Source: Terriglobus saanensis SP1PR4 (lineage in GTDB: Bacteria; Acidobacteriota; Terriglobia; Terriglobales; Acidobacteriaceae). Taken from it: DNA of 64,000 nt. Both the position numbers and the translations under genes were made by a program. Below, piece by piece: positions 33,832 through 41,995 of this stretch. The first letter of the stretch is position 1. The number at the start of each line of letters is the position of its first letter. A model generated the notes under the pieces. The model was not told the DNA's origin, did no database searches, and was given only the letters and a program-made list of their open reading frames with translations. The stretch spans positions 1,798,001 to 1,862,000 of the forward strand of contig NC_014963.1 of the NCBI RefSeq assembly GCF_000179915.2, in the 5' to 3' direction.

Positions 33832-36800
33832 CTAAAAATTGATCTTGAGCGCTATTTGTAGTGTGCGTGCAGCATTCAACGTCGAGTTCACAATGCCGGC
33901 GGAATTAGAACCAATCGAAGCGTTCGGATTGGTGAAGGTTGGGTGGTTGGCGACATTGAATGCTTCAAAACGAAATTCGGCATTGGCCGCCTCGTGAATG
34001 GGAAAGGTCTTCTTAAGAGTCATATCCAACTGCACCAGGCCGTCGCCAGTAAGAATATTGCGGCCAGAATTGCCGAAGGTGAATGCCGTAGGGCTGCTGA
34101 AGACTGAGGGATCGAACCAGCGCTGCGGCGTAGGGTTACCCACGGCGCCCGCAAATGCGCCGGGAGCACGATTTGGGAACTGACCGCTCGTACCGTTGTT
34201 GGCCACATCGCTGGAAAGTACCGGGGTGAAAGGTAAGCCGCTGCGAGCCGTATAGATGCCTGCGATCTCCCATCCGCTGACCACCTGATTGACGACGCCG
34301 GTTGCATTGCTGAGGAAATAGTGGCCGTGGCCCACAGGGAAGGAATACACCGAACTAATCGTCAGAACGTGCATTAGGTTGTGATCGCACGGCGCGTAGT
34401 AGCGGGAGAGCTGCCCAAGAGACTGCGGCCCAGATTCGCTCGACCCGTTGTCGAGACACCGGCTCCACGCATACGAACCCAATAACTGGAAGCCGTTGCT
34501 ATAACGCTTCTCCGCTTTGACCTGCAGTGCGTTGTAGTTGGCCGATCCATAGGTATTGCCAAGATTGAATACACCCCACTGCGGGAACGGTCGCCGATTT
34601 TGAATGCTGCCGGCACCGGGATTCGGAACGTTGTCCGGCGTTGAAATCAGCTGGTTGTGTTTGGTGTTGTTGCCGACATATGCCACCTCGAGCGACAGGT
34701 TATTCATGAGCTGATGCTGAATCGCCAGGTTGTACTGGTGCATGTACGTATGCTTCATATCGATCGGCGAAGTCCAGATGGCTGGCTGCAGGCATGAAAG
34801 ATACGCGACCGTCGTACCCGGGCATGCCACGCCCGGATTTGGGTTTGCCGAAACAAGAGGTTGGCCGTTGAATGGATTTTGAAAGGTAAACGGCGGTGTG
34901 GTCTTGCTGGACGTGTTCACGGTCTGCACGACTTCAAACGGAGGAGCCTTGACCCACTGCAGCGACATGTTTGAATCGAAGTAAATCGGGAACAGGCCAT
35001 ACGCTGCACGGATCACTGTCTTGTCGCTATTTCCGACGCGATAGGCGAGACCAACGCGCGGAGCGAAGACGCCAGGACCGGTTCTATGAATGGACTGCGG
35101 CAGGTGCAGCGACTCGGAGCTAAGCAGCCGATCGCTGAAGAGCGGAATCAACTGGGGCATCACTGGCTGGGCATTCGGATTGATCAGCATACCGCCGTTG
35201 TGTGTTGGCACCACGAGCTTGCCTGTGCTGTAGTCAATGGCATTGGCTTGGCCATTTAATCCGTCGTAAAACGGATCGTGTTCATAGCGGAGACCCATAT
35301 TCAAGGTCAGGTCCGGGCGAGGACGCCAGTTATCCTGCGCAAAGAATGCCAGCCAATTTCCAGTGCTGCCGTAGAGATCCAGCGGATAAGCGCGCGTTAC
35401 AGCGGCCGGATAACCCAACAGAAAATCGGAGAAGGCATCCCCCGTGTAGTTGGTGGTGAAGGAGAAGCTACCCTCCTGGTTCTGACCGTTGAAGAAGGTA
35501 TGGCGCTGATGAAGAACCTGCACGCCCGCGGAGATTTCATGCCCACCCGAGGTGTAGCTCACGGTGTCGGCATATTGCCAGGTGCGGATGCGGTTAGACT
35601 TCGGCAAATTATTAACGCCGGAGCCATTGAATGGCGTGTATCCAGTGAGCGTGATGTACGGGAAGCTCGGTGTAATTTGCGACAGTTCGAAGCCGGTAAT
35701 GCCCGCGCCTGCAAGGAAGTTCGTTCCAGGTAAAACAGCTCCGAACAGGAAAATATCTTTGTACAGCCCAAACTTCGCTTCATTCAGCCACTTCCCTCCG
35801 AAGGTATGGGATTCGGTCAGTGCGATATTCTGCGCACGGCTATTGAGCGACTGGATTCCGAGAGCCTGGAACGCATTCGGATCCTGCTCATCGTTGTCCG
35901 CGATCGAGTATCTGGCCATCCAGTGGTCTCGTGTCCCCATCGCCCAATCGACCTTGCCATCACCCTTCATAATGAGCAGCTTCTGCGGCGCACTGAAGTT
36001 TGCCTGCGACTGCGTGGGCATGAACTTGAGGAAAAAAGCGGCCTGCGGAGAGATGGGCACTTGATCGTTCGTAAAGCGGAGGCCAGTTGCAGGATTGATC
36101 GGCTTCTTCGCTGCGGCGCTGAAGTCGCCCTTGCGCATCGCGTCCGTGGGCACAATGTTGGCATAGGTGATGCCCTGGCTCTGACGCGTCTCTTCAAAAT
36201 CCGAGAAGAAGAACAGCTTGTCTTTGATGATGGGGCCACCGACTACGCCACCAAATTGGTGACGCTTCAGAATGTTCTTGTTGGTGCGCGCAAAGTAGTT
36301 GTGCGCGTCGGCCGCGTCGTTACGCAGGAACTCAAAGACAGTTCCGTGAAAGCTGTTGGTACCGCTCTTCATCGTTGCCGCAACGACGTTAGGCGTGTTG
36401 CCATACGATGCCGGCATGTTGGCGCCTAGCACCTTGAACTCTGCCAGCGAATCGACGTTGGGCTGCACATTTGTTCCGCCCTGTTCATATTCAGTGATGT
36501 CGACGCCATCCAGAGACCATCCATTGAAGATGAAACCGGTACCATTGATCTGCACCGCAACCGAGGACGAACGTAGCGATCCACCGCCGGTGCGCGTGCC
36601 TTGTCCGCCAGGCGTGTACGTGGCACCGGGTGTAAGCGCAACGAGATTCCAGAACTGACGGCCATTCAGAGCGACCGCTTCGATCGATTTGCCTTCGACC
36701 ACCTGGCCCACCGAGCTGTCCTGTGAATTGATGATGGGGACAGCCGTCGTGACCGTCACCTGTTCGCTCACTGCGCCGGCAACCAGCATTACATCCAGAG

Positions 36801-37110
36801 CCGCTGCCTGTGCAGTCTGCAGAGTGATCTTCGGAACGACCGACACTTTGAAGCCGTTTGCCCTGGTCGAAACCGTGTAGTCTCCGACTGGCAGATCTAC
36901 AACCGCGTAAGAACCCGATTCACTGGTCGTGGTTGTGTACTTCTGATGCGTTGCGATCGCTTCGACTGTTACCGTCGCATTCGGAATGAATGCACCCGAA
37001 GCATCGCGGACGAATCCGGACAACGTTGCGTTGGACGACTGTGCCAACATCAGCGCAGAGGAAAGAAATATCACTAGGAAAGGGGCTGCAAGTTTGCGAA
37101 AAAAAGACAT
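33832..37110 (-). CDS. TonB-dependent receptor with carboxypeptidase-regulatory-like N-domain (locus 1)
   Basis: 1092 residues. ATG 37110 follows GGAGAC and starts a signal peptide (FFRKLAAPFLVIFLSSALML). A CarboxypepD_reg-like Ig domain (NATLSGFVRDASGAFIPNAT) is followed by a plug (ALNGRQFWNLVALTPGA, SLDGVDITEYEQGGTNVQPN, ATMKSGTNSFHGTVFEF). A long beta-barrel ends in TLQIALKINF. This is the Oar-like receptor type expanded in Acidobacteria. Its place in the tartronate-semialdehyde locus suggests uptake of the compound that the downstream exported enzymes act on. The frame is open to 37200, but the signal peptide favours 37110. Confidence 0.88.
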   Translation of the reverse strand: MSFFRKLAAPFLVIFLSSALMLAQSSNATLSGFVRDASGAFIPNATVTVEAIATHQKYTTTTSESGSYAVVDLPVGDYTVSTRANGFKVSVVPKITLQTAQAAALDVMLVAGAVSEQVTVTTAVPIINSQDSSVGQVVEGKSIEAVALNGRQFWNLVALTPGATYTPGGQGTRTGGGSLRSSSVAVQINGTGFIFNGWSLDGVDITEYEQGGTNVQPNVDSLAEFKVLGANMPASYGNTPNVVAATMKSGTNSFHGTVFEFLRNDAADAHNYFARTNKNILKRHQFGGVVGGPIIKDKLFFFSDFEETRQSQGITYANIVPTDAMRKGDFSAAAKKPINPATGLRFTNDQVPISPQAAFFLKFMPTQSQANFSAPQKLLIMKGDGKVDWAMGTRDHWMARYSIADNDEQDPNAFQALGIQSLNSRAQNIALTESHTFGGKWLNEAKFGLYKDIFLFGAVLPGTNFLAGAGITGFELSQITPSFPYITLTGYTPFNGSGVNNLPKSNRIRTWQYADTVSYTSGGHEISAGVQVLHQRHTFFNGQNQEGSFSFTTNYTGDAFSDFLLGYPAAVTRAYPLDLYGSTGNWLAFFAQDNWRPRPDLTLNMGLRYEHDPFYDGLNGQANAIDYSTGKLVVPTHNGGMLINPNAQPVMPQLIPLFSDRLLSSESLHLPQSIHRTGPGVFAPRVGLAYRVGNSDKTVIRAAYGLFPIYFDSNMSLQWVKAPPFEVVQTVNTSSKTTPPFTFQNPFNGQPLVSANPNPGVACPGTTVAYLSCLQPAIWTSPIDMKHTYMHQYNLAIQHQLMNNLSLEVAYVGNNTKHNQLISTPDNVPNPGAGSIQNRRPFPQWGVFNLGNTYGSANYNALQVKAEKRYSNGFQLLGSYAWSRCLDNGSSESGPQSLGQLSRYYAPCDHNLMHVLTISSVYSFPVGHGHYFLSNATGVVNQVVSGWEIAGIYTARSGLPFTPVLSSDVANNGTSGQFPNRAPGAFAGAVGNPTPQRWFDPSVFSSPTAFTFGNSGRNILTGDGLVQLDMTLKKTFPIHEAANAEFRFEAFNVANHPTFTNPNASIGSNSAGIVNSTLNAARTLQIALKINF

Positions 37111-37224
37111 AGGAGTCTCCGGGTGCTCCGAGTTGGAGCCGCGTTGGTGATGAATAACTTTCAAATACAATGAAACGCGGATGCGGCGGTGCTCAAACAT
37201 CCGATCTGCTGCGAACCATACCTC

Positions 37225-38139
37225 TTAGCCGGCGCGATTACGATGCGCCGGATCACTTACTTCCACTCGCGCCAATCCTTCAAGCACTTTGATGGAGGCG
37301 CAAATATCTTCTTCGCCATAACCCGCAGCTATGGCGGTGCGCAGCATCTGCGCGGACAATGCCGTGAGCGGAGTTGGAACGCCAAGCTCGCCCGCTGACT
37401 CCAGCATGAGCTGCATGTCCTTCTCAAGCCACTTCACGGAAAAGTGCGTAGCAAAATTCCGGGCAAACACCAGCGGAGCCTTCGCTGCAACCAGTCCCGA
37501 CTTTGCCGCGCTGTTATTCAGGATGTCGAGCATCAGCTCAGGCTCAATCCCTGCCTTTGTGCTCAAAACAAAAGATTCGTTGAAGGCATTGATCAGGTTG
37601 CCGATGATTAAGTTCTGAGAAAGCTTCGCGTGCAGCCCCATGCCGTTCGCACCACAGTAGTAGAGGTTCGGGCCCATGGTTAAGCAGAAAGGCTTCACCC
37701 GTTCAAAGACGTCCTTGTCGCCGCCTACCATGAAGGTGAGATTGCCACTCTCGGCGCCATTCTTTGATCCAGTCACAGGAGCATCGAGTAACTCAATACC
37801 GCGTGTGCGCAACTCTTCTGCCATCTGCTTACTCGCGCTTGGGGAGATGCTGCTGCAATCCACGACGACACTTCCAGGCCGTGCACCAGCCGCGATTCCG
37901 TCCGCGCCAAAAATCGTGTTGCGCGACATCGCCGTATCCCCCACGCAGAGGAAGACGACCTCGCTTCGCTGCGCAACTTCGGCTGGAGTCGCCGCGATCG
38001 TCGCCGCGCCCGACGCCTTCAGCTTCTCTGCCTTGCCCGGAGTGATCGACCACAGCGTAACCCCATGTCCGGCCTCAAGCAGATGCCGGGCCATAGGCAT
38101 GCCCATGATTCCCAATCCGATAAATCCCAGCTTCGCCAT
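37225..38139 (-). CDS. NAD(P)-dependent beta-hydroxyacid dehydrogenase (tartronate semialdehyde reductase-like)
   Basis: 304 residues. The N-terminal Rossmann motif is GFIGLGIMGMPMARHLL, followed by the substrate motif DAPVTGSKNGAESGNLTFMV and the catalytic lysine region GLHAKLSQNLI. The C-terminal helices are typical of 3-hydroxyisobutyrate dehydrogenase relatives. GarR/GlxR enzymes in this group reduce tartronate semialdehyde to D-glycerate. The glycerate kinase at the other end of the locus supports that choice, although glyoxylate/succinic-semialdehyde reductases share the same motifs. Confidence 0.85.
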   Translation of the reverse strand: MAKLGFIGLGIMGMPMARHLLEAGHGVTLWSITPGKAEKLKASGAATIAATPAEVAQRSEVVFLCVGDTAMSRNTIFGADGIAAGARPGSVVVDCSSISPSASKQMAEELRTRGIELLDAPVTGSKNGAESGNLTFMVGGDKDVFERVKPFCLTMGPNLYYCGANGMGLHAKLSQNLIIGNLINAFNESFVLSTKAGIEPELMLDILNNSAAKSGLVAAKAPLVFARNFATHFSVKWLEKDMQLMLESAGELGVPTPLTALSAQMLRTAIAAGYGEEDICASIKVLEGLARVEVSDPAHRNRAG

Positions 38140-38157
38140 AAGACTGAATCCTTTGCC

Positions 38158-39810
38158 TCAGAAGTGAAGGTAGTGCGTGTACAGCAATGCGATAAGACCC
38201 ACGATGGCGGCAAGAAGAACGCTGTGCTTCAGCATCAGCCGAAACAACCTTGACTGATCCGCGTTGCTCATCCCAGTCGCTGCCGCCGCGACCACGATCG
38301 TTTGCAGACTGATCATCTTTCCAACCACGCCGCCCGATGAATTTGCCGCAGACATCAAAACAGGACTAAGACCCAGACGCTCTGCGGTGACAACCTGCAG
38401 ACTTCCAAAAAGGGCATTCGCAGAAGTGTCCGAGCCTGTAAGAAAGACGCCGACCCACCCGAGCAACGCGCTGAAAAATGGAAACACCGCGCCGCTCGAA
38501 GAAAACGCAAGCCCCAGCGTTGCGGTGGCTCCGGAATAGTTCATAAGAAAAGCCATCGCTAGTACGGAGACCACCGTAGTAATCGGCACGAGCAACTGCC
38601 TGCACGTTGAGCCAAGAACCCCCAGGAACGTGGACAAAGAAACCCGCAGGAAGAGCGCACTACAGATGGCTGCGCACATGCAGGATGTTCCCGACGCGGA
38701 CAGAAGATTCAGTACGAAGTACGCATGGTACGGTTGCGCGTTCGCAACGACGGGAGCCATGCGCATCACCCGATCATGCAACATCGGCCATTGCAGGTTG
38801 AAGGTGCCCACAGACAGCAGATGTTGAATCGGCTTCACGCTCCAAAGTAGGACGAATACAACGAGGAATGCATACGGCATCCACGCGACCACGATCTCCT
38901 GCGTCGACGCGACCAGGAGATCTGAACCATCCGCCGGTGGGGCAACCGCCTCGCTGGAACCGCGGAACGCCGCTTCGAGATCGCGCGGCATGGGTTCGCT
39001 TTTGCGGAAACGACAGAGAACAAAGAGCGCAACCATCGCGAAGATGGACGCAAGGATGTCCGTCAACTGCGGACCCATGTAAGTACCAACCACAAACTGT
39101 GTTCCGCCAAACACGAAGCCCGTAATCACACAGGGAAGCAACGCCGCGCGCAGCGTTCTCTTCCCACCCATCACAAACACCATGTAGGCCGGAATGATTA
39201 GTGCGACCGGTGCGCAGATGGCTGCAACCGCCGCACTCAGCTTCAATAGCGGAAGACCGGTCGTCGCGGCGAGTGTCAACAGCGGCGTTCCGATCGAACC
39301 GAACGCGACGGGAGCTGTATTTGCGAGCAGACAGATGGCAGAAGCACGGAAGGGCGAGAAGCCAAGGCCCGTAAGCATGGCGGCCGCGATGGCGACCGGC
39401 GTTCCGAAACCCGCTGCCCCTTCAATGAACGCGCTGAAAGCGAAAGCGATGAGCAGGGCCTGCGAAGGTGCGTCTTCCGTAAGCTGTCCGACCGACTCGC
39501 GAATGATGGTGAACTTACCCGTAACGGTCGTGATGCGAAAAAGAACGATCGCCCAGAATACGATCCAGCAAATCGGAAAGAGACCGAAGGCCGCACCGTA
39601 GGAGACTGCACCAAACGCCAGCGAAACCGGCATGTGATAGCAGAAGAGGGCAACCACTAAGCTCACCGCAAGGCCACAGAGTCCGGCCACCCACGCGGGT
39701 TTACGCAGCACACCCAGCATCACCAGCACAGCCAGGATGGGCAGTGCCGCGATCGCGGCGGATACCCCGATACCCTGACCAAAAACGCGATATGCCTGCT
39801 GCCAATTCAC
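38158..39810 (-). CDS. lctP: L-lactate permease family transporter (lactate/glycolate-type)
   Basis: 550 residues with twelve or more membrane segments. Family hallmarks are AFIEGAAGFGTPVAIAAAML, NTAPVAFGSIGTPLLTL and VGVFLTGSDTSANALFGSLQ. LctP proteins import L-lactate and glycolate with protons; glycerate is conceivable here. I choose GTG 39810 because it follows GAGGCGG and yields the family opening (NWQQAYRV); GTG 39834 lacks a ribosome site. First gene of the minus-strand locus, with a FadR-type operator in its promoter, so 2- or 3-carbon hydroxyacids are the likely substrates. Confidence 0.9.
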   Translation of the reverse strand: MNWQQAYRVFGQGIGVSAAIAALPILAVLVMLGVLRKPAWVAGLCGLAVSLVVALFCYHMPVSLAFGAVSYGAAFGLFPICWIVFWAIVLFRITTVTGKFTIIRESVGQLTEDAPSQALLIAFAFSAFIEGAAGFGTPVAIAAAMLTGLGFSPFRASAICLLANTAPVAFGSIGTPLLTLAATTGLPLLKLSAAVAAICAPVALIIPAYMVFVMGGKRTLRAALLPCVITGFVFGGTQFVVGTYMGPQLTDILASIFAMVALFVLCRFRKSEPMPRDLEAAFRGSSEAVAPPADGSDLLVASTQEIVVAWMPYAFLVVFVLLWSVKPIQHLLSVGTFNLQWPMLHDRVMRMAPVVANAQPYHAYFVLNLLSASGTSCMCAAICSALFLRVSLSTFLGVLGSTCRQLLVPITTVVSVLAMAFLMNYSGATATLGLAFSSSGAVFPFFSALLGWVGVFLTGSDTSANALFGSLQVVTAERLGLSPVLMSAANSSGGVVGKMISLQTIVVAAAATGMSNADQSRLFRLMLKHSVLLAAIVGLIALLYTHYLHF

Positions 39811-39899
39811 CTTGTTCCGCCTCGCTTCTGCCACTAAAGCAATCAGCTACGAATTGTCCATTAGGGAACAAGTACATAGGACTTTTCGAAAGCGGGAGG

Positions 39900-39929
39900 A
39901 TGGTATGTTGGTCTGACCAATTGTGTCAA
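39900..39929 (-). promoter_or_regulatory. lctP promoter with embedded FadR/GntR operator
   Basis: On the minus strand: -35 TTGACA (39929-39924), 18-bp spacer, -10 TACCAT (39905-39900). The spacer contains the perfect inverted repeat TTGGTC-T-GACCAA (39908-39920), the TGGTC...GACCA pattern bound by FadR-family proteins. Binding there would block polymerase. Confidence 0.72.
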
Positions 39930-40041
39930 GACGGCTTTTCCATTTTATTTTCTACTACCCGGTCGCTGGATCTTGATCCCCAGCCAAATCGGAGCTTCCA
40001 ACGATTTGAACTGCATGATAGCTTTCAACTTTGCCACGAAA

Positions 40042-40054
40042 TTGGCCTGACCAT
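40042..40054. promoter_or_regulatory. Second FadR/GntR-like operator
   Basis: TTGGCCTGACCAT matches the palindrome at 39908-39920 in 11 of 13 positions. It lies 60 bases before the regulator's start, suggesting autoregulation. The rest of the roughly 300-bp divergent gap shows no gene. Confidence 0.6.
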
Positions 40055-40113
40055 TTTTTGACCGCCTTGGGAAAGATCTAGGACATTTGGCTGTAGTGAT
40101 AAGGTGACCAGAG

Positions 40114-40869
40114 ATGCGAAAACAGAATGCACCAGACACGACGCTCCAGGAGAAGACCGCCCTTAAAACACGGCCTGTTCAGAAGAACTCGATAAGCGAT
40201 GAGATTGTCCAGCAGATCATGAAACAGATCTCGAGTGGCAGTCTGAGGCCGGGCCAACGTCTCCCTTCGGAACGGGAGTTGTGCAAGCAATTCAACGCTG
40301 GCCGTTCCTCCCTTCGCGAGGCGCTGCGCTGCCTCTCCATCATGGGTGTACTCACTGCGCGCGTCGGCGAAGGAACCTCGGTCGCCACGGACGGCAGCAA
40401 ATTTCTGAACACGATTATGAAGTGGCGCGTCATCACGGAGCGCTATGACGTTCGCGACCTGATGGAAGTGCGCCTGGCGATGGAAGGCCTTTCTGCAGCG
40501 AGCGCCGCCGAGCGCGCAACCGACGCTGAACTTGCGGCGATCTCAGAGTTCGTGGTGCGCATGCACGATGCGGTAGGAGATGCGAAGCGATTCAGCTCTC
40601 TTGATCTTGAATTTCATCTTGCGATCTCACGCGCATCAAAGAACCTCGCGATGGTGGACATGCTTACCATGATTCGCAGCCAGCTCCCGCGCGTCGTATC
40701 CACGGTGCTCAAGCTCCCTGATGCGCGGCCACTCTCACTCAAAGAGCACGAAACCATCATTAAGGCCCTGCTGAAGCGCGACCCGGAGGGAGCCCGTAAG
40801 GCCATGCAGGTCCATCTGAGCTCTGCAATTAAACGTTACGACTCCACACAGCCAAAGGTTATGTATTGA
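40114..40869 (+). CDS. FadR/GntR-family (FCD) transcriptional regulator
   Basis: 251 residues. The N-terminal winged helix contains IVQQIMKQISSGSLRPGQRL, PSERELCKQFNAGRSSLREA and LRCLSIMGVLTARVGEGTSV. The C-terminal FCD helical domain (RYDVRDLMEVRLAMEGLSAA, then DLEFHLAISRASKN) binds small carboxylates in relatives such as LldR, GlcC and PdhR. Divergent from lctP with two matching operators between them, it is almost certainly the local regulator. The inducer is probably a hydroxyacid of the lactate/glycolate/glycerate type. Confidence 0.92.
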   Translation: MRKQNAPDTTLQEKTALKTRPVQKNSISDEIVQQIMKQISSGSLRPGQRLPSERELCKQFNAGRSSLREALRCLSIMGVLTARVGEGTSVATDGSKFLNTIMKWRVITERYDVRDLMEVRLAMEGLSAASAAERATDAELAAISEFVVRMHDAVGDAKRFSSLDLEFHLAISRASKNLAMVDMLTMIRSQLPRVVSTVLKLPDARPLSLKEHETIIKALLKRDPEGARKAMQVHLSSAIKRYDSTQPKVMY

Positions 40870-40949
40870 ACGCATCCAAATCGCTAACGCTCTATGTGGG
40901 TTGTCTAAGCATCGACGGGCTCAATCTCTTTTTGAGGGCTAAGATTTTG

Positions 40950-41239
40950 CGTTTGGCGGCCTTCCGTTTTGTTCCGACTCTGTGTATTGTTCATCGCTGA
41001 GAAAGGGGTTATGTCTTCTCGCAAGCCGGTGGTCGATGCCTCGTTGCTTCAGCCGTTCTCTCAGCGGAGCGAATAGTAAGTCCGGTCGGCGATCACGCGC
41101 TTCGACTTCTGCCAGGGACGGTCTTTAGTCGGGGACGGCGAGCGTAGCTTTCCCGGGGAGGCACTTGCCGTCTGAAACCCCCAGCGGAAGACCGGCACCG
41201 CCGACCAATACCATCCACTCGTGCCCTTGCCAGATCATT
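40950..41239 (-). pseudogene. Degenerate IS5-family transposase remnant
   Basis: Reading leftward from 41239, fragments in different frames match an IS5-group transposase: WMVLVGGAGLPLGV, then SKRVIADRTYYS, then APLRERLKQRGIDHR. They correspond to a DDE-core region beginning VxGxGxPLG and running to VIADRGYDS followed by a RERGI-type helix. At least two frameshifts and stop codons interrupt it. No terminal repeats were found. The remainder of the 448-bp gap between the GntR and response-regulator genes shows nothing else. Confidence 0.6.
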
Positions 41240-41317
41240 TAAGTTGCCTTCACACGGACAGGGTAGAATTCAAGGCCACATGCCTCATCGCGCAGAATCT
41301 CGTCAGGACATCGCACA

Positions 41318-41995
41318 ATGAACGTTCTCGTCATTGAAGATGACTTCAGGATCGCTAGCCTGGTTGAGCGTGCCTTGATAGAAGAAGGGCATCGCGTCGT
41401 CGTTTCAGGCGACGGCAGGGAAGGGGCCGACCTTCTACTCACAGGCCAGTTCGATGCCGCTCTGCTCGATATCTTTCTGCCCGAGATGGATGGTTTCGAG
41501 GTACTCGAGAGGGTCCGGACGCAGCAGTGCAAGACTCCCATTCTTGTCCTCACGGCGGTCGACGCTGTGCCCAAAATCGTGCGTGCCTTCGATTTGGGGG
41601 CAGACGATTACCTGGTCAAACCATTTATCGTCGAGATCCTGCTTGCGCGCGTCGGCGCCATCGCCCGCCGTGTCGCGAACCACTCGGAAGAAGCACCGGA
41701 GACGGGGAGTGTCGTCCTCGACCGTGGGCGCCGTCTTGCCCTTCGCCATGGGAAAGAGATTGCGCTGACGAAGAAACAGTTCGAACTCCTGGATACCCTC
41801 ATGCGCCGCAAGGGGCTCATTACGACGCGCGAGCAGCTCATCGAAGCTGGCTGGGGCATACAGGCCGACGTGAAAGAGAACACTCTTGATGTCTACATCC
41901 ACGGCCTGCGGGCCAAACTCGAAGACCAATCCGATAAGGGACAACCACTCATCCGCACCGTCCACGGCTCTGGTTATATGTTTGTCGCGACATGA
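41318..41995 (+). CDS. OmpR/PhoB-family response regulator
   Basis: 225 residues. The receiver domain has an acidic pocket (VIEDD near residue 6), phospho-acceptor D51 in LLDIFLPEMDG, T in VLTAVD and K in LVKPF. The C-terminal winged-helix effector has ALTKKQFELLDTLMRRKG and TLDVYIHGLRAKLED. The stop overlaps the kinase start by 4 bp (ATGA), so the pair is translated together. Repeat boxes of OmpR type lie downstream of the kinase gene, upstream of the acid phosphatase, and are its likely target. Confidence 0.95.
   Translation: MNVLVIEDDFRIASLVERALIEEGHRVVVSGDGREGADLLLTGQFDAALLDIFLPEMDGFEVLERVRTQQCKTPILVLTAVDAVPKIVRAFDLGADDYLVKPFIVEILLARVGAIARRVANHSEEAPETGSVVLDRGRRLALRHGKEIALTKKQFELLDTLMRRKGLITTREQLIEAGWGIQADVKENTLDVYIHGLRAKLEDQSDKGQPLIRTVHGSGYMFVAT

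Noticed and set aside
37111-37200. 30-residue N-terminal extension of the locus-1 TonB receptor
   Set aside because: It would bury the signal peptide, and the ribosome site GGAGAC precedes ATG 37110.
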